A DNA stretch of 64,000 nt, from assembly GCA_964291635.2 (NCBI GenBank), contig OZ219890.1:1-64000 (forward strand), given 5' to 3'. Below, one piece after another: positions 44,366 through 53,257 of this stretch (its first letter is position 1; each line of letters opens with the position of its first letter). The position numbers and the translations under genes were made by a program. The stretch is from JAPPHA01 sp964291635 (GTDB lineage: Bacteria; Pseudomonadota; Alphaproteobacteria; Rhodobacterales; Rhodobacteraceae). Under the pieces are notes generated by a model. It did no database searches, was not told the DNA's origin, and saw only the letters and a list, made by a program, of their open reading frames with translations.

Positions 44366-45562
44366 GTGAAACCGATTGCCAATACCTTGAGAACCTACTG
44401 GACCAAGATACGCGACAGATTTTTGAAATGGCCGTATAAGTCGTATGCCATTTGCGTTTTTGTCTTTGCCATCCTGGCCACTCACACCTCCGCGCAAGGT
44501 GATGATTTCTTGCCGCTCGAAAGAGCCGATGAAGCGGTATGGAAGATTCACAATGTTCGCCTCGGGACAGAAGGAGAGAATCATAGCTATGGGACATCCT
44601 TTGCAATAGGGCCCAACCTTTTCGTGACGAACGGTCACGTCTTGACAGGCTACCTGCGTGAAGCTTCGCTGACGAAACTTGTCCTCTCGCGCCCGGGGTG
44701 TCCTGTTCAACTCAAGATCGACCGTGTGCTTGCCCTGTCAAAGATTTATGATCTCGCTCTCTTTGAAACGACAGGGTCTCTCACTGGCTATCTGGATGTA
44801 GCTGACAATGCTTCCCATTTGAGCCAACTGACTGGTCTCTCCCTCATTGGATATCTAGGTGGCACCCTGCAAACGGCAGAACAAACAGGTAGAGTCGTCC
44901 ATCAGGACACCTGGAGCTACGGTATTCCCTTTGATCTACGTGATCTACGTGATCTCAGAGGCGCCAGCGGAGGTCCTGTCGTGGACGCCCACGGGAAAGT
45001 CGTCGGGGTCCAGAGTGGTGGGACACTTAACTTCGGTCATGTGGTGAAGCCGAATCACATCAAGAGCCTCGCCTTGGCTCTTACTCGGAGCGGACAGGGA
45101 ACCTTCTTCGTGGATTGTACTCGATTCAGCCGAATTGATGACTGCGGCGATGAAGCCTTTAGGGCCACGTATTTTTCGGCTCTGGAAGATAACAACGTCG
45201 ACGCTCATTTCCGTTTGTGGCTTAGCTATACTGGTGGACCTTCCAAAAGAAGAGCTTGGCTTGAAAGCGCTGCCGATGGTGGCTTGGTTAAGGCCCAATA
45301 CAGTCTGGCCTATGATTTATACCGTGAATACAAAGAGGGTGTTAGTCAGGGAGACAGGAAACATGTCCATCATTTATGGGAAAGAGCTTATGACTTGATG
45401 GAACAGGCTGCACTAAAAGGCTATGCTCCGGCCCAGTTCGAATTTGGTCGCATATTGTGGAAAACAAAAACAACAGAAAATCGAAGCAAAGCCAAGGACT
45501 GGCTTGGAAAAGCTTCAGAACTCGGGCACTCTGCCGCAAAGAGAACCTTGAGCCGAATGTAA
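44366..45562 (+). CDS. Exported trypsin-like serine protease with C-terminal Sel1-like repeats
   Basis: A 398-residue protein. The GTG at 44366 follows AAAGGAGG by about nine bases, a strong ribosome site. A signal anchor or signal peptide (SYAICVFVFAILATHTSAQG, residues 26-45) leads to a chymotrypsin-fold domain with His91 (VTNGHVL), Asp129 (IYDLALFE) and Ser201 (GASGGPVV). Just before the serine a nine-base tandem repeat encodes DLRDLRDLR (44932-44957). The last 130 residues carry Sel1-type helices (RRAWLESAADGGLVKAQYSL, YDLMEQAALKGYAPAQFEFG). Lower GC than its neighbours. Periplasmic quality-control or toxin-type protease are possible roles. Confidence 0.85.
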   Translation: MKPIANTLRTYWTKIRDRFLKWPYKSYAICVFVFAILATHTSAQGDDFLPLERADEAVWKIHNVRLGTEGENHSYGTSFAIGPNLFVTNGHVLTGYLREASLTKLVLSRPGCPVQLKIDRVLALSKIYDLALFETTGSLTGYLDVADNASHLSQLTGLSLIGYLGGTLQTAEQTGRVVHQDTWSYGIPFDLRDLRDLRGASGGPVVDAHGKVVGVQSGGTLNFGHVVKPNHIKSLALALTRSGQGTFFVDCTRFSRIDDCGDEAFRATYFSALEDNNVDAHFRLWLSYTGGPSKRRAWLESAADGGLVKAQYSLAYDLYREYKEGVSQGDRKHVHHLWERAYDLMEQAALKGYAPAQFEFGRILWKTKTTENRSKAKDWLGKASELGHSAAKRTLSRM

Positions 45563-45580
45563 ACCAGCAGCCTCACATAA

Positions 45581-45770
45581 TTGAATTGATGGATACGATG
45601 GCTTCACCTTGATGCGGGCGTCCTCTGTCCGGAACCGCCAGTTGACGGAATTCGTGCCCGCGTTGCGGTGTTCCTGCCAAGCGGCGACTTCGCTGACCAC
45701 GGTTTCCCGATCCGGGAACCGGCGGTCCAGGCACTGGCGAGACAACACATTGATCTCGATTGCCGCCAAA
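45581..45770 (-). pseudogene. IS630-family transposase C-terminal remnant
   Basis: Minus-strand codons read AAIEINVLSRQCLDRRFPDR, VVSEVAAWQEHRNAG and RFRTEDARIKVKPSYPSIQ, the end of an IS630-type transposase including the catalytic Glu region (EIN, where IEF or IEL is usual). The rest of the element is missing. A scar left by an old insertion. Confidence 0.7.
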
Positions 45771-46154
45771 TGCCGAAATCGGCATCCCTGTCGCGTCGCC
45801 CGGAAACAGCCGTAAGCCAGAAGGAACCGATCCGGTTCACCGGACCGCGCAAGCCTTTTTGGCCTCATCAATGACGAAGCCGGGGAAACGAGACATTTCT
45901 TGCGCTCCGTTCTGTCGGAAACCGGGGGATATTCAATGCGCGCCTGTTCGGCCGCACCCGGAATGCGCATACGGGGCGTCTCGTGCCGCAAAAGGTACAG
46001 AAGTTTGGAAAACGAACGTTTCAGGAACTGGTCGGGGCCCGGCCGATGAAAACGTGAAATGCACAGATATTCCGTTCCTCTTTTGTTTTCCTATGCAATT
46101 GTTCCGGGGGAAACAGGGTCATAACCTTTTCGGAACATTTTCGGAGATCAGTAC
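45771..46154. other. Gene-free stretch upstream of a resolvase remnant
   Basis: About 380 bases without a supported gene. Near the resolvase start an inverted pair GTTCCG (46099-46104) and CGGAAC (46131-46136) resembles a resolvase binding site. Otherwise eroded sequence. Confidence 0.35.
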
Positions 46155-46742
46155 ATGCTTGTCGGTTACGCCCGGGTTTCGACCCTCGACCAGAATCCGT
46201 ACCTGCAGATCGATGCCCTGCGTGAGGCAGGGTGCGGGAAGATCTTTGTCGAGAAAGCGTCAGGGGCGCGGCAGAACCGGCCGCAACTCAAGGCCGCATT
46301 CGCGTATCTTCGTGGTGGCGATACGCCCGTCGTCTGGAAGATTTCACGGCTTGCACGCTTGCTCAAACAGGTCATCCAGACCGTGCAGGACATGCAGGCC
46401 AGGAACATCGAGTTCTGGGTGCTCATCCAGAAAAACGATACCAGCACACCGGAAGGGCGCTTGTTCTTTCACATGACCGCGGCTTTCGACCAGTTCCAGC
46501 GCGAATTGATTGTCGAGAACACCGGAACAAGTCTCGCGGCCGCAATCAGCAGCGGTTGGTAGGGCGCCAGGCCGCGCTCAATGGATGAAGAGAGAGCCCG
46601 CCCCGCCGAGGCAAAGCTTCGGGACAAGATGAACTATCCGTTCGTCAATGACGTCATCAAGCAGCCCGGGATCGGAAGAACCGCGCTCTATCGCGACTTC
46701 CCACCAGAGAAAATCCGGGAACTCAGGCCACCGTGCGCCTGA
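46155..46742 (+). pseudogene. Serine resolvase with damaged linker and HTH
   Basis: The first 125 codons are a good resolvase domain: LVGYARVSTLDQNPYLQIDA with the catalytic serine, VEKASGARQNRPQLKAAFAY, ISRLARLLKQVIQTVQDMQA, STPEGRLFFHMTAAFDQFQR. After VENTGTSLAAAIS the frame ends at a TAG (46560-46562). The DNA-binding domain (FVNDVIKQPGIGRTALYRDF) continues in another frame to 46742. Probably inactive. Confidence 0.7.
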
Positions 46743-47419
46743 AATGAGACCAATTCGTCAAATTCACGCGAATCCCGGATATAGGCGAAAATTCGGGGAG
46801 TTTTCGATGCTCTCAGCCGCAATCAGCGGCGTTTGCCCTGGCAATCGCCCGTCAACGGCACCTGAGAGCTCCGGTTGATGACTTCGGAATCAGCAAGAAT
46901 ACAATCCTCCGCCAAAAACGATCCCTTGACGGGCGTCCGCGTCCCGGTTTGGCCGTTAACCCGGCCAACCGTTCCCGAAGGGTTGCGTCCAAGGAGGGGG
47001 CGGTCGGCCAGAGACCGGCCAGAGGTCGGCGATCCGGCCGACCGGGACCTCCCGTGGCAGATCGAGCCCCTGCTTCGCCTTGATCCCGTTCCGGGGTCCG
47101 GACGCCTGCCCGGAAGGCATCAGGATCGGCTGCGTGAGCGTCTTCTTCGGTCCGTTCATCACTGGCGCGTCACCACCGTGCGGCGATGCGGAACCCGGCG
47201 GCTTCAAGGGCTCGTTCAAGCCAGCTTTGCGCCCGCCCGGCAAAATGCACAAGGACACCGTTCCGGTGCCGCTTCCATGATGCACGTCACGCCTCCTTTT
47301 GCACATCCATCGTGGTACGGTATGCCGGTCCCGTCCCGGGCCGGAAAAGCACCATCTGTTTCCTCCCGCTTGCCTGACCGGGGACGGCCCCGATCGGACA
47401 GGTTCGCGCCCGTGCAGCG
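46743..47419. other. Region without a clear gene left of TetR copy 1
   Basis: About 680 bases. A 24-codon minus-strand frame (47216-47290, MTCIMEAAPERCPCAFC) with AAAGGAGG nearby lies downstream of operator site 2 and is the counterpart of the frame at 43864. Longer minus-strand frames are open but show no domain. Possibly the remains of the gene the divergent TetR controlled. Confidence 0.35.
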
Positions 47420-47448
47420 ACGATAACAAACAACCGTTTGTTTTACAA
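47420..47448 (-). promoter_or_regulatory. Minus-strand promoter with near-palindromic operator (site 2), divergent from TetR copy 1
   Basis: Read on the minus strand: -35 TTGTAA (47448-47443), a 17-base spacer holding ACAAACGGTTGT, one base off the ACAAACGTTTGT palindrome, and -10 TATCGT (47425-47420). TetR copy 1 starts 92 bases to the right in the opposite direction, the classical arrangement for a TetR repressor and its target. Confidence 0.7.
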
Positions 47449-47539
47449 TTCAAGAGTGGATTCCAACCGGGCACGGCAAATGCTACCGGAGTTCTGGTTG
47501 CTGGATTGAACAGCCGCAGCGAAGTATCGGAGCCCGGTC

Positions 47540-48184
47540 ATGGGGAAGAACAGGCTCACCAAAGAACAGCAGAAGCTCGTCTACGCCACCCTGAATTGCT
47601 TGGCGGAACACGGGTACCACGGCACAACGATACGAAGGATCACCGCCAGCATCGGCACCAATGTCTCCATGGTGCAGTACCATTTCGGCGGCAAGGCCAA
47701 CCTGATGCGGTCATCCTATCGGCACTTCCGGCAAATCACGCGGGAAAACTATGGGTCCTTGGCCGCGACCACCGATCCCGATCCCGTCAGGCAACTGGAA
47801 ACCCGTGCACGGGCGATCTTCAACAGCCGCGCCCTGATGGGCCGCAAGATGACCAGGTTATGGATCAGCTTTCTGGACCTGGTGAGCGCGGATCCCGAGA
47901 CGTCGGCGATGAGGACCGAGATCTACGAGTATTACGTCCGGGAGTTGGCCGACTGCATAAGCAGGATTCCCGCCGGCCGGGGCGGAAAACCATCTTCCAC
48001 CGAGGCCCATCGGCTCGCCGTGGGCATCTATTCCGTCATTGACGGGCTCTGGCTGGAGCACGCACTGAACCCATCGGGGATGTCGCCGGATGAATCAATG
48101 GAGATCGCGATGGATCTCATCGGGGCGAGAATCGATGTTTCCACCTCTTCCGGCCATTCCCATTCGGCCCCGGCGGAAACCTGA
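47540..48184 (+). CDS. TetR/AcrR-family repressor, BetI-like, copy 1
   Basis: A 214-residue transcriptional repressor. The N-terminal TetR helix-turn-helix runs from KEQQKLVYATLNCLAEHGYH through TTIRRITASIGTNVSMVQYH to FGGKANLM; MVQYHFGGK is typical of BetI-like regulators. The helical ligand domain ends with VIDGLWLEHALNPSGMS. It is a close paralogue of the protein at 60501 (most positions identical, similarity continuing about 60 bases past the stop). Divergent operator site 2 suggests control of the leftward promoter. Effector unknown; choline or betaine aldehyde by analogy only. Confidence 0.88.
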   Translation: MGKNRLTKEQQKLVYATLNCLAEHGYHGTTIRRITASIGTNVSMVQYHFGGKANLMRSSYRHFRQITRENYGSLAATTDPDPVRQLETRARAIFNSRALMGRKMTRLWISFLDLVSADPETSAMRTEIYEYYVRELADCISRIPAGRGGKPSSTEAHRLAVGIYSVIDGLWLEHALNPSGMSPDESMEIAMDLIGARIDVSTSSGHSHSAPAET

Positions 48185-49063
48185 TTGGACGCACCGGGCG
48201 TTCTTCCTCTTGGCACTCCGATGTGGCCAGCGAACGCACTGTCGCCAACTGTCCAGAGCAGTCAGCTCGATCAAGCGTCCCCACCTTCCTCTTCTCCTTG
48301 AGCGGAACCCGAACACCGGAGCGAAATGCCCGGCAGAAAAGATTCTTTTGGAAAAGGAATGGCGACAGGTGGGTCAGTTTGTACTGGACATGACAATTGA
48401 CCGCGTTGTGGCGGCGGAATGCCGGTGATGAGCGTGTTGAACAAAGCACCCGTCGGGAAGACATGATATCCGGTGATGATCGACCGCATGTGTTCGAAGA
48501 GGCGGTTCCGCGTTCCGAGTATCTTGCGGGCCTGCTGCCAAGAGGTCTCGGCGGACCGGAAATCTCGGCCGGCACGGTGTTTCTCCTGCAGACGAAGCGT
48601 TTTGCTGGTCAGGCATTACATTTCCGGAGAGAGAAACTTGCGTCAGGTGTTTGCCCGTCCGAATCTGAAATCCGGACCGCTGCTCTTCGGCATTCGGGTT
48701 CGGGCGAGGGAACTTGTCGCCCGACGATTCAAGTCCATTGACCTCCGGGCAAACCCAGGAGTGCGGCCGTAGTGGGGGAGGCACACTGGCGTTGGTGAGT
48801 TGGCGCTGCAGTTGCAGCAGAAAAAGTGAACCGCTTGGCGGTTCAGCCAGTTTTCTGGCACCTCGCCCCCAGGACCGGGAACTGCTGAAAGGATTGCAAG
48901 CCTGTATGATCGGAATGAACGGATGAGATAAGGAGATCAGGAAATAATGCTCGCGGTATCAATCCGTGGCCGCCTAAACTCCAGCAGAAAGCCAACGGGA
49001 GCTTCCGTTACGAAACGCAACGCGCTTCCCGAAAAATCCTGAAGATGATACTCAAGTCAAAGA
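48185..49063. other. Gene-free stretch after TetR copy 1
   Basis: About 880 bases without a supported gene. The first 60 bases resemble the 3' flank of TetR copy 2 (61146-61205). Two hairpins lie near 48827-48860. No other feature is visible. Confidence 0.4.
48827..48860. terminator. Two adjacent hairpins
   Basis: TGAACCGC/GCGGTTCA around TTG (48827-48845) is followed at once by GCCAG/CTGGC around TTTT (48846-48859). No long T-run follows. They may form a terminator or processing signal between TetR copy 1 and the next operon. Confidence 0.45.
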
Positions 49064-49092
49064 TTGATAAACAAACGTTTGTCGATTAATTT
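49064..49092 (+). promoter_or_regulatory. Promoter with ACAAACGTTTGT operator in the spacer (site 3)
   Basis: -35 TTGATA (49064-49069), a 17-base spacer, -10 TAATTT (49087-49092). The perfect palindrome ACAAACGTTTGT (49071-49082) lies inside the spacer, as at site 1. It points at the coiled-coil exported protein gene that begins about 190-260 bases downstream. Confidence 0.75.
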
Positions 49093-49347
49093 GCAATGCA
49101 TGAGCGCGATGCATAGACGACGACGCTTCGAACGTGCTTTAGGCCGTCTAAAAAGCCACGGAACCCGAACATATTCCATCAAATGGCCCCCTTCGTAAGT
49201 TTCCACGACGCAGGGCCGACCGACGTTCCGTCACATGGCGGAATGTCAATTCGGGAAGAGGCGGTGACCTGTTCGAGAATGGCGAACTACAATCTCACTT
49301 TCTTCGATTTGATTTTGCTCTACGTCCGAAACTCGTTCCGGATCTTC

Positions 49348-50739
49348 ATGAACTGCGCGATTGCCTCCCGATTTGCACTTGTTGCAAGCCTTTCGTTTCT
49401 TGCCATTTCCACCAGTTCCGCAGCCGCACTTGATTACCATCTGCCCCACGACCCCATCAGCCCGAAGTCTCAAGAGGAGTGCCGCGAGCTTTACGCTCGC
49501 CACCAGCAGATCTGGGACCAATTGAGGCTTGAAGCCAAGGCAGAAGGCGACAAGGCGTGGTCGATTGCCAGACAACCGAACCGGGGATCCATTGAGCGCG
49601 CCAATCCGCACTACCGTCGTGCAGAACAGTTCCGTAACCAGGCGATTGACGTTATGCGACAAGGGTCTCAGGCCAGAAACCGATGCATGACGCAGGTGAG
49701 GAACCACCTTCGCCAGGAGCAACGCCGCCAGCAGGACGAGCGGACCCGCATTCCCATCGCGATTTCGGGAGACAAATCGGACAGCACGTTCGCGAACACG
49801 GCCGAAGTCCTTGACGGTCTCCCGGGGTATGCGGGCTACCAGGCCTTGCGCGGAGTTGGGCTTGCCGGTCTGCAGGGATTCAAGCGCGCAGGCCGTCGCT
49901 ATGCCGTCGGCGGCGTGGTGTACAGACTACCGACGAACAGCCACGCCATGAGCGTTGCCGAAACGCTTTTTCGCATCACCGAGGTTGGCTCCGTCATGCT
50001 CAGATCGCCGCTCTCGGACAACCCCGAATTTCTGACAACAGGTGCCGCGTTCGGGCTTGAAGCCATCGACCGCTTTGCCCGCTGGAACCAGCTGCAGCAA
50101 GTCCTTTTCCGCGCTTCGGTCGGTCTTCTGCTCAATATTCAGTCCGCCGCCTCCGCTGATCTCGATACGGCGTCTGCGGCGTTTGATCGGGACTTCAATC
50201 TCCGGAACCTGGAGCGTCGGATGTCGACATCTTCCGGGATCGAGACAGCCCGTTACCAGGCTGCGTTCAAGGGTGTGCCGGCGGCGCCTGATGACAATCT
50301 GGTCGCCGAACTCGGTCGCTGGGTCGAAGAGGTCGACGACATGCGGAATATCAGGGCAGAGCCCTCCACCCGACGACTTGCCGAAGAGGAAAGGCGAAAG
50401 CGTAAGGCGGCTGCGGAACGGCGTCGGGAACAAGAGCGAATGGCCGAACAGCGGCGGCGCGCGGAGGCTGAACGGCGGTGGCGCGAGGAAGAGGAGGAAT
50501 GGCGCCGGGAACAAGAATGGATGGCAGAGCAGCGGCGGCGGCGGCCAAATGCACAGTATACGATCCAAGACGCTCTCAATGACATCATCAACCGAGGCAA
50601 CTTGGAAATTCACCGCCGCTTAGAGCAGCAGAGAACACAGGGTGGTTACAGACCCGAATGCAGAGCCCCGGATGTAGCATGTGGAGATCCCGACGACGCA
50701 GATTGCCAACAGTGGATGCTCCTCCCCCCCTGCGAATAG
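49348..50739 (+). CDS. Exported protein with C-terminal charged helix, unknown function
   Basis: A 463-residue protein if the ATG at 49348 is used (CAIASRFALVASLSFLAIST then SSAAA, a good signal peptide); upstream ATGs at 49243 and 49279 are in frame. Residues 20-130 are helical and polar; 130-300 contain GYAGYQALRGVGLAGLQGF and GGVVYRLPTNSHAM. Residues of about 350-400 form an extreme Glu/Arg helix (EEERRKRKAAAERRREQERM). Cysteines cluster at the C-terminus (CRAPDVACGDPDDADCQQW). I do not recognise the family. Its promoter carries operator site 3. Confidence 0.65.
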   Translation: MNCAIASRFALVASLSFLAISTSSAAALDYHLPHDPISPKSQEECRELYARHQQIWDQLRLEAKAEGDKAWSIARQPNRGSIERANPHYRRAEQFRNQAIDVMRQGSQARNRCMTQVRNHLRQEQRRQQDERTRIPIAISGDKSDSTFANTAEVLDGLPGYAGYQALRGVGLAGLQGFKRAGRRYAVGGVVYRLPTNSHAMSVAETLFRITEVGSVMLRSPLSDNPEFLTTGAAFGLEAIDRFARWNQLQQVLFRASVGLLLNIQSAASADLDTASAAFDRDFNLRNLERRMSTSSGIETARYQAAFKGVPAAPDDNLVAELGRWVEEVDDMRNIRAEPSTRRLAEEERRKRKAAAERRREQERMAEQRRRAEAERRWREEEEEWRREQEWMAEQRRRRPNAQYTIQDALNDIINRGNLEIHRRLEQQRTQGGYRPECRAPDVACGDPDDADCQQWMLLPPCE

Positions 50740-50902
50740 AGCGCAGAGGGCTCCTCGGTCGGACGGTGTCGGGCGGCTGATTTGGCCGCGGCGCAGGGAA
50801 ACCGGGTAAATGGCGGCATTGGCATGCAAGAATCGGTGCCTGGCACATGGAACGGTTATTGTGCCGCCGAGGCATGTTCGACTCAATAATGGAGGCCAAG
50901 CG

Positions 50903-52885
50903 ATGAACAGGACGATTGGCAGAATCCTACTTGCTGCCATTTTGATCTCGGCTGCACCCGCCGGGCAAGCGCAAGGACAGGGCGGCGGCGAGGAACTCGG
51001 TTTCCTGATCGAGACGCTGGCGACATCCGGTTTCACCGAGGCGATGGTGCCACGCTACGATGAGATGGTGTGGGCCGATGCACTGACAATCGTCGCTACG
51101 CGCGACCGTGACGACCTTGTAACAGCGATTGTTGGCGCCGGGATTGACCCGGACCTCCTGAATTCCGACGGTTCGACCGCGCTTCAGAACGCGATCCTCG
51201 CCGAGGCGGCAAACGCGGTGGCAACCCTGGTCGAACTCGGCGCTGACGTAACCTCCAACCGGGACGGGCTCACGGCAACCGCCTTGGCCGAGGCCGCGGG
51301 AAATGCCGCGATCGTGCGCCTTCTCAAGACCTCCGGTGATTTCAGCGATGCCGCCCGCCTCGCCATCGCAGTCCAGACAGGCGATCTCGAACGGATTGAA
51401 GCGCTCCTTGCTATCGGCATCGACGTGAACGCCGTCGATGCCGACAACTACACGCCCATGCTCCACGCCGCCCTTGCCGGCCACATGGATGCCGTGTCCG
51501 TACTTGCCGAACGGGGAGGCCAGGTCGAGGCGGCAAACAGCGACGGCCTCACACCGCTCGGCGTCCTTGTCATGTCAGGCAACAAAGGAATCGTCGGTGA
51601 CCTGTTGTCACGCGGCGCGAATGCAGATCACAAGATGAACGGCATCCCCATACTCTCGCTTGCCGTCGTGGCGGGTGATGATGCCATGGTGGAACTGCTG
51701 CTGGAACGGGGAGCCGAAAGCGCTCTCGAATCAGACGACGGAGCGACACCGGGCATGCTGGCGATGTCGCTCGGGCGGAGTGAACTTGCCCGTCGTTTGG
51801 GTGGCATCCCCGAGCCCCCGGCCGGCTTGGACTTCATTGCCGCGGTCAACGACGGCGATGTCGAAACGGTCCAACGGCTTTTGACGGAGGGTGAGGACCC
51901 CAACCAAAGAGCCGACAACGGGATGCCGGCCATTGTCATTGCTGCTGGCAACGGCGATTTCTCGATGGTTTGGAATTTGATCGAGGCTGGCGCCGATGTC
52001 ATGTCGAGCGACCCAAACGGAAACACTGCGATTCATGCCGCTTTCGCCCAATCTGACGAGTATGCGCAGGCGCGGCAATCCATTGCCTACCATGTTCTCC
52101 GCCGAGCGTCTGAAACTGGCAAATTGAATACCGTGCTTGCCAAGACGAACAATGACGGGCGGAGCGCATTCGTGCGCTTGGCCGGCACAGAATCCGATCA
52201 CCACGTAGCGTTACGTATTACCGCCCGACCGGCCGTGCGCGACGCCGCCGAACGTCCCGACCGCGATGGAATCTCTCCGATGCTGGCAGCCGTCCTCGGC
52301 GGGAACGCCGAACTCGTATCCCGTTTTGCCGAGATGGGCGTCTCCTTTGCGCTGCCATCGGGACAAGGTAGCGCCCAGGATCTTGCCCGTGCGTCGCAAT
52401 CTTGGGCGGTCCTGGCCGCGATGCCGGACGACCGGATCATTCCGGAAGGTTTCCAGAAAGACGCAACACGGGCCAACAATATAAATATGCAACGCCTTCT
52501 GCGCGAATGGGGTTACTACACTGGCGCGATCGATGGAGACTTCGGTCCCGCTTCGCGTGCCGCGCTCACGAAATTACTTCTTGATCGCGACCGGGAATTG
52601 CGTGCGATGGCGCCGCATTCGAAGTCGATCACCCACCGAGATCTGGACGCACGTGAGCAAGGGGACACCGATTACTGGCTCAAAGCCCCTGGGCCCGGCT
52701 GCATTTGGAGAATCGTCGAGTGGAAAAGGAATAGCCCAACACCGAACTCCCGCTTCATCGGATGTGTGAAAGGCGATCCCGAATGGAATTCACACGGATT
52801 TGCCCTTGTCCGTCGAGGGACGAACGACCTGCTGACGTTCTTCGGCGCTGGCGGCTGGAACGGTGCCCACTCGTATGGAGATTGA
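50903..52885 (+). CDS. Exported ankyrin-repeat protein with peptidoglycan-binding-like domain
   Basis: A 660-residue protein. The start at 50903 follows GGAGG. Signal peptide RILLAAILISAAPAGQAQG. About ten ankyrin repeats fill residues 60-440, for example DGSTALQNAILAEAANAVAT, DNYTPMLHAALAGHMDAVSV and DGLTPLGVLVMSGNKGIVGD. A PG_binding_1-like unit follows near residue 530 (LLREWGYYTGAIDGDFGPAS). The C-terminal 100 residues include CIWRIVEWKRN and end GGWNGAHSYGD, immediately before a resolvase fragment, so the natural C-terminus may have been altered. Probably periplasmic and cell-wall associated; ankyrins imply a protein partner. Confidence 0.8.
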   Translation: MNRTIGRILLAAILISAAPAGQAQGQGGGEELGFLIETLATSGFTEAMVPRYDEMVWADALTIVATRDRDDLVTAIVGAGIDPDLLNSDGSTALQNAILAEAANAVATLVELGADVTSNRDGLTATALAEAAGNAAIVRLLKTSGDFSDAARLAIAVQTGDLERIEALLAIGIDVNAVDADNYTPMLHAALAGHMDAVSVLAERGGQVEAANSDGLTPLGVLVMSGNKGIVGDLLSRGANADHKMNGIPILSLAVVAGDDAMVELLLERGAESALESDDGATPGMLAMSLGRSELARRLGGIPEPPAGLDFIAAVNDGDVETVQRLLTEGEDPNQRADNGMPAIVIAAGNGDFSMVWNLIEAGADVMSSDPNGNTAIHAAFAQSDEYAQARQSIAYHVLRRASETGKLNTVLAKTNNDGRSAFVRLAGTESDHHVALRITARPAVRDAAERPDRDGISPMLAAVLGGNAELVSRFAEMGVSFALPSGQGSAQDLARASQSWAVLAAMPDDRIIPEGFQKDATRANNINMQRLLREWGYYTGAIDGDFGPASRAALTKLLLDRDRELRAMAPHSKSITHRDLDAREQGDTDYWLKAPGPGCIWRIVEWKRNSPTPNSRFIGCVKGDPEWNSHGFALVRRGTNDLLTFFGAGGWNGAHSYGD

Positions 52886-52887
52886 TC

Positions 52888-53250
52888 CGGGCCGAAACCG
52901 GCAGCAGGTCCAGTCTTGAAAGCCGACCCGAACTCGGGATCATCCTAGACTTCATCCTGCCGGACGAGACACTGATGGTCGCGCGCATCGATCGACTGGC
53001 ATGTTCCCTGAAGGGTCTTCAGGTCATTGCCGCGAAGCTCCGGGAGAAGGGCGCCATAATCGCCGCTACCGGGAAGGTGTTCTTCGACATGCTCGGCGCC
53101 TCTGCAGAGTGCGAGACCAACCCGCGCCGCAAGCGTCAAACTGAAGGATTTATCGCGGCACGGGAGCGTACGGGATTTGCTGAAACGCACTCGGAACGGT
53201 GCCTGTCAAAAGAACTTGTTCTCCTCGGGCGTCATTTAGGAGTAGACATT
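52888..53250 (+). pseudogene. Degenerate resolvase fragment
   Basis: Codons read RAETGSRSSLESRPELGIIL, LMVARIDRLACSLKGLQVIA and GKVFFDMLGASAECETNPRR. These align with residues of about 32-135 of the resolvase at 42985, with an internal deletion (the TDQPVDTSTAT segment) and a decayed HTH. It is fused in frame after nothing useful and lacks the catalytic serine. A scar of the small resolvase-element family. Confidence 0.75.
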
Positions 53251-53257
53251 TGACATC

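Noticed and set aside
43702..49092. ACAAACGTTTGT as a known BetI operator
   Set aside because: The BetI sites I know are of a different sequence, so the link to these TetR proteins is left as inference from position.
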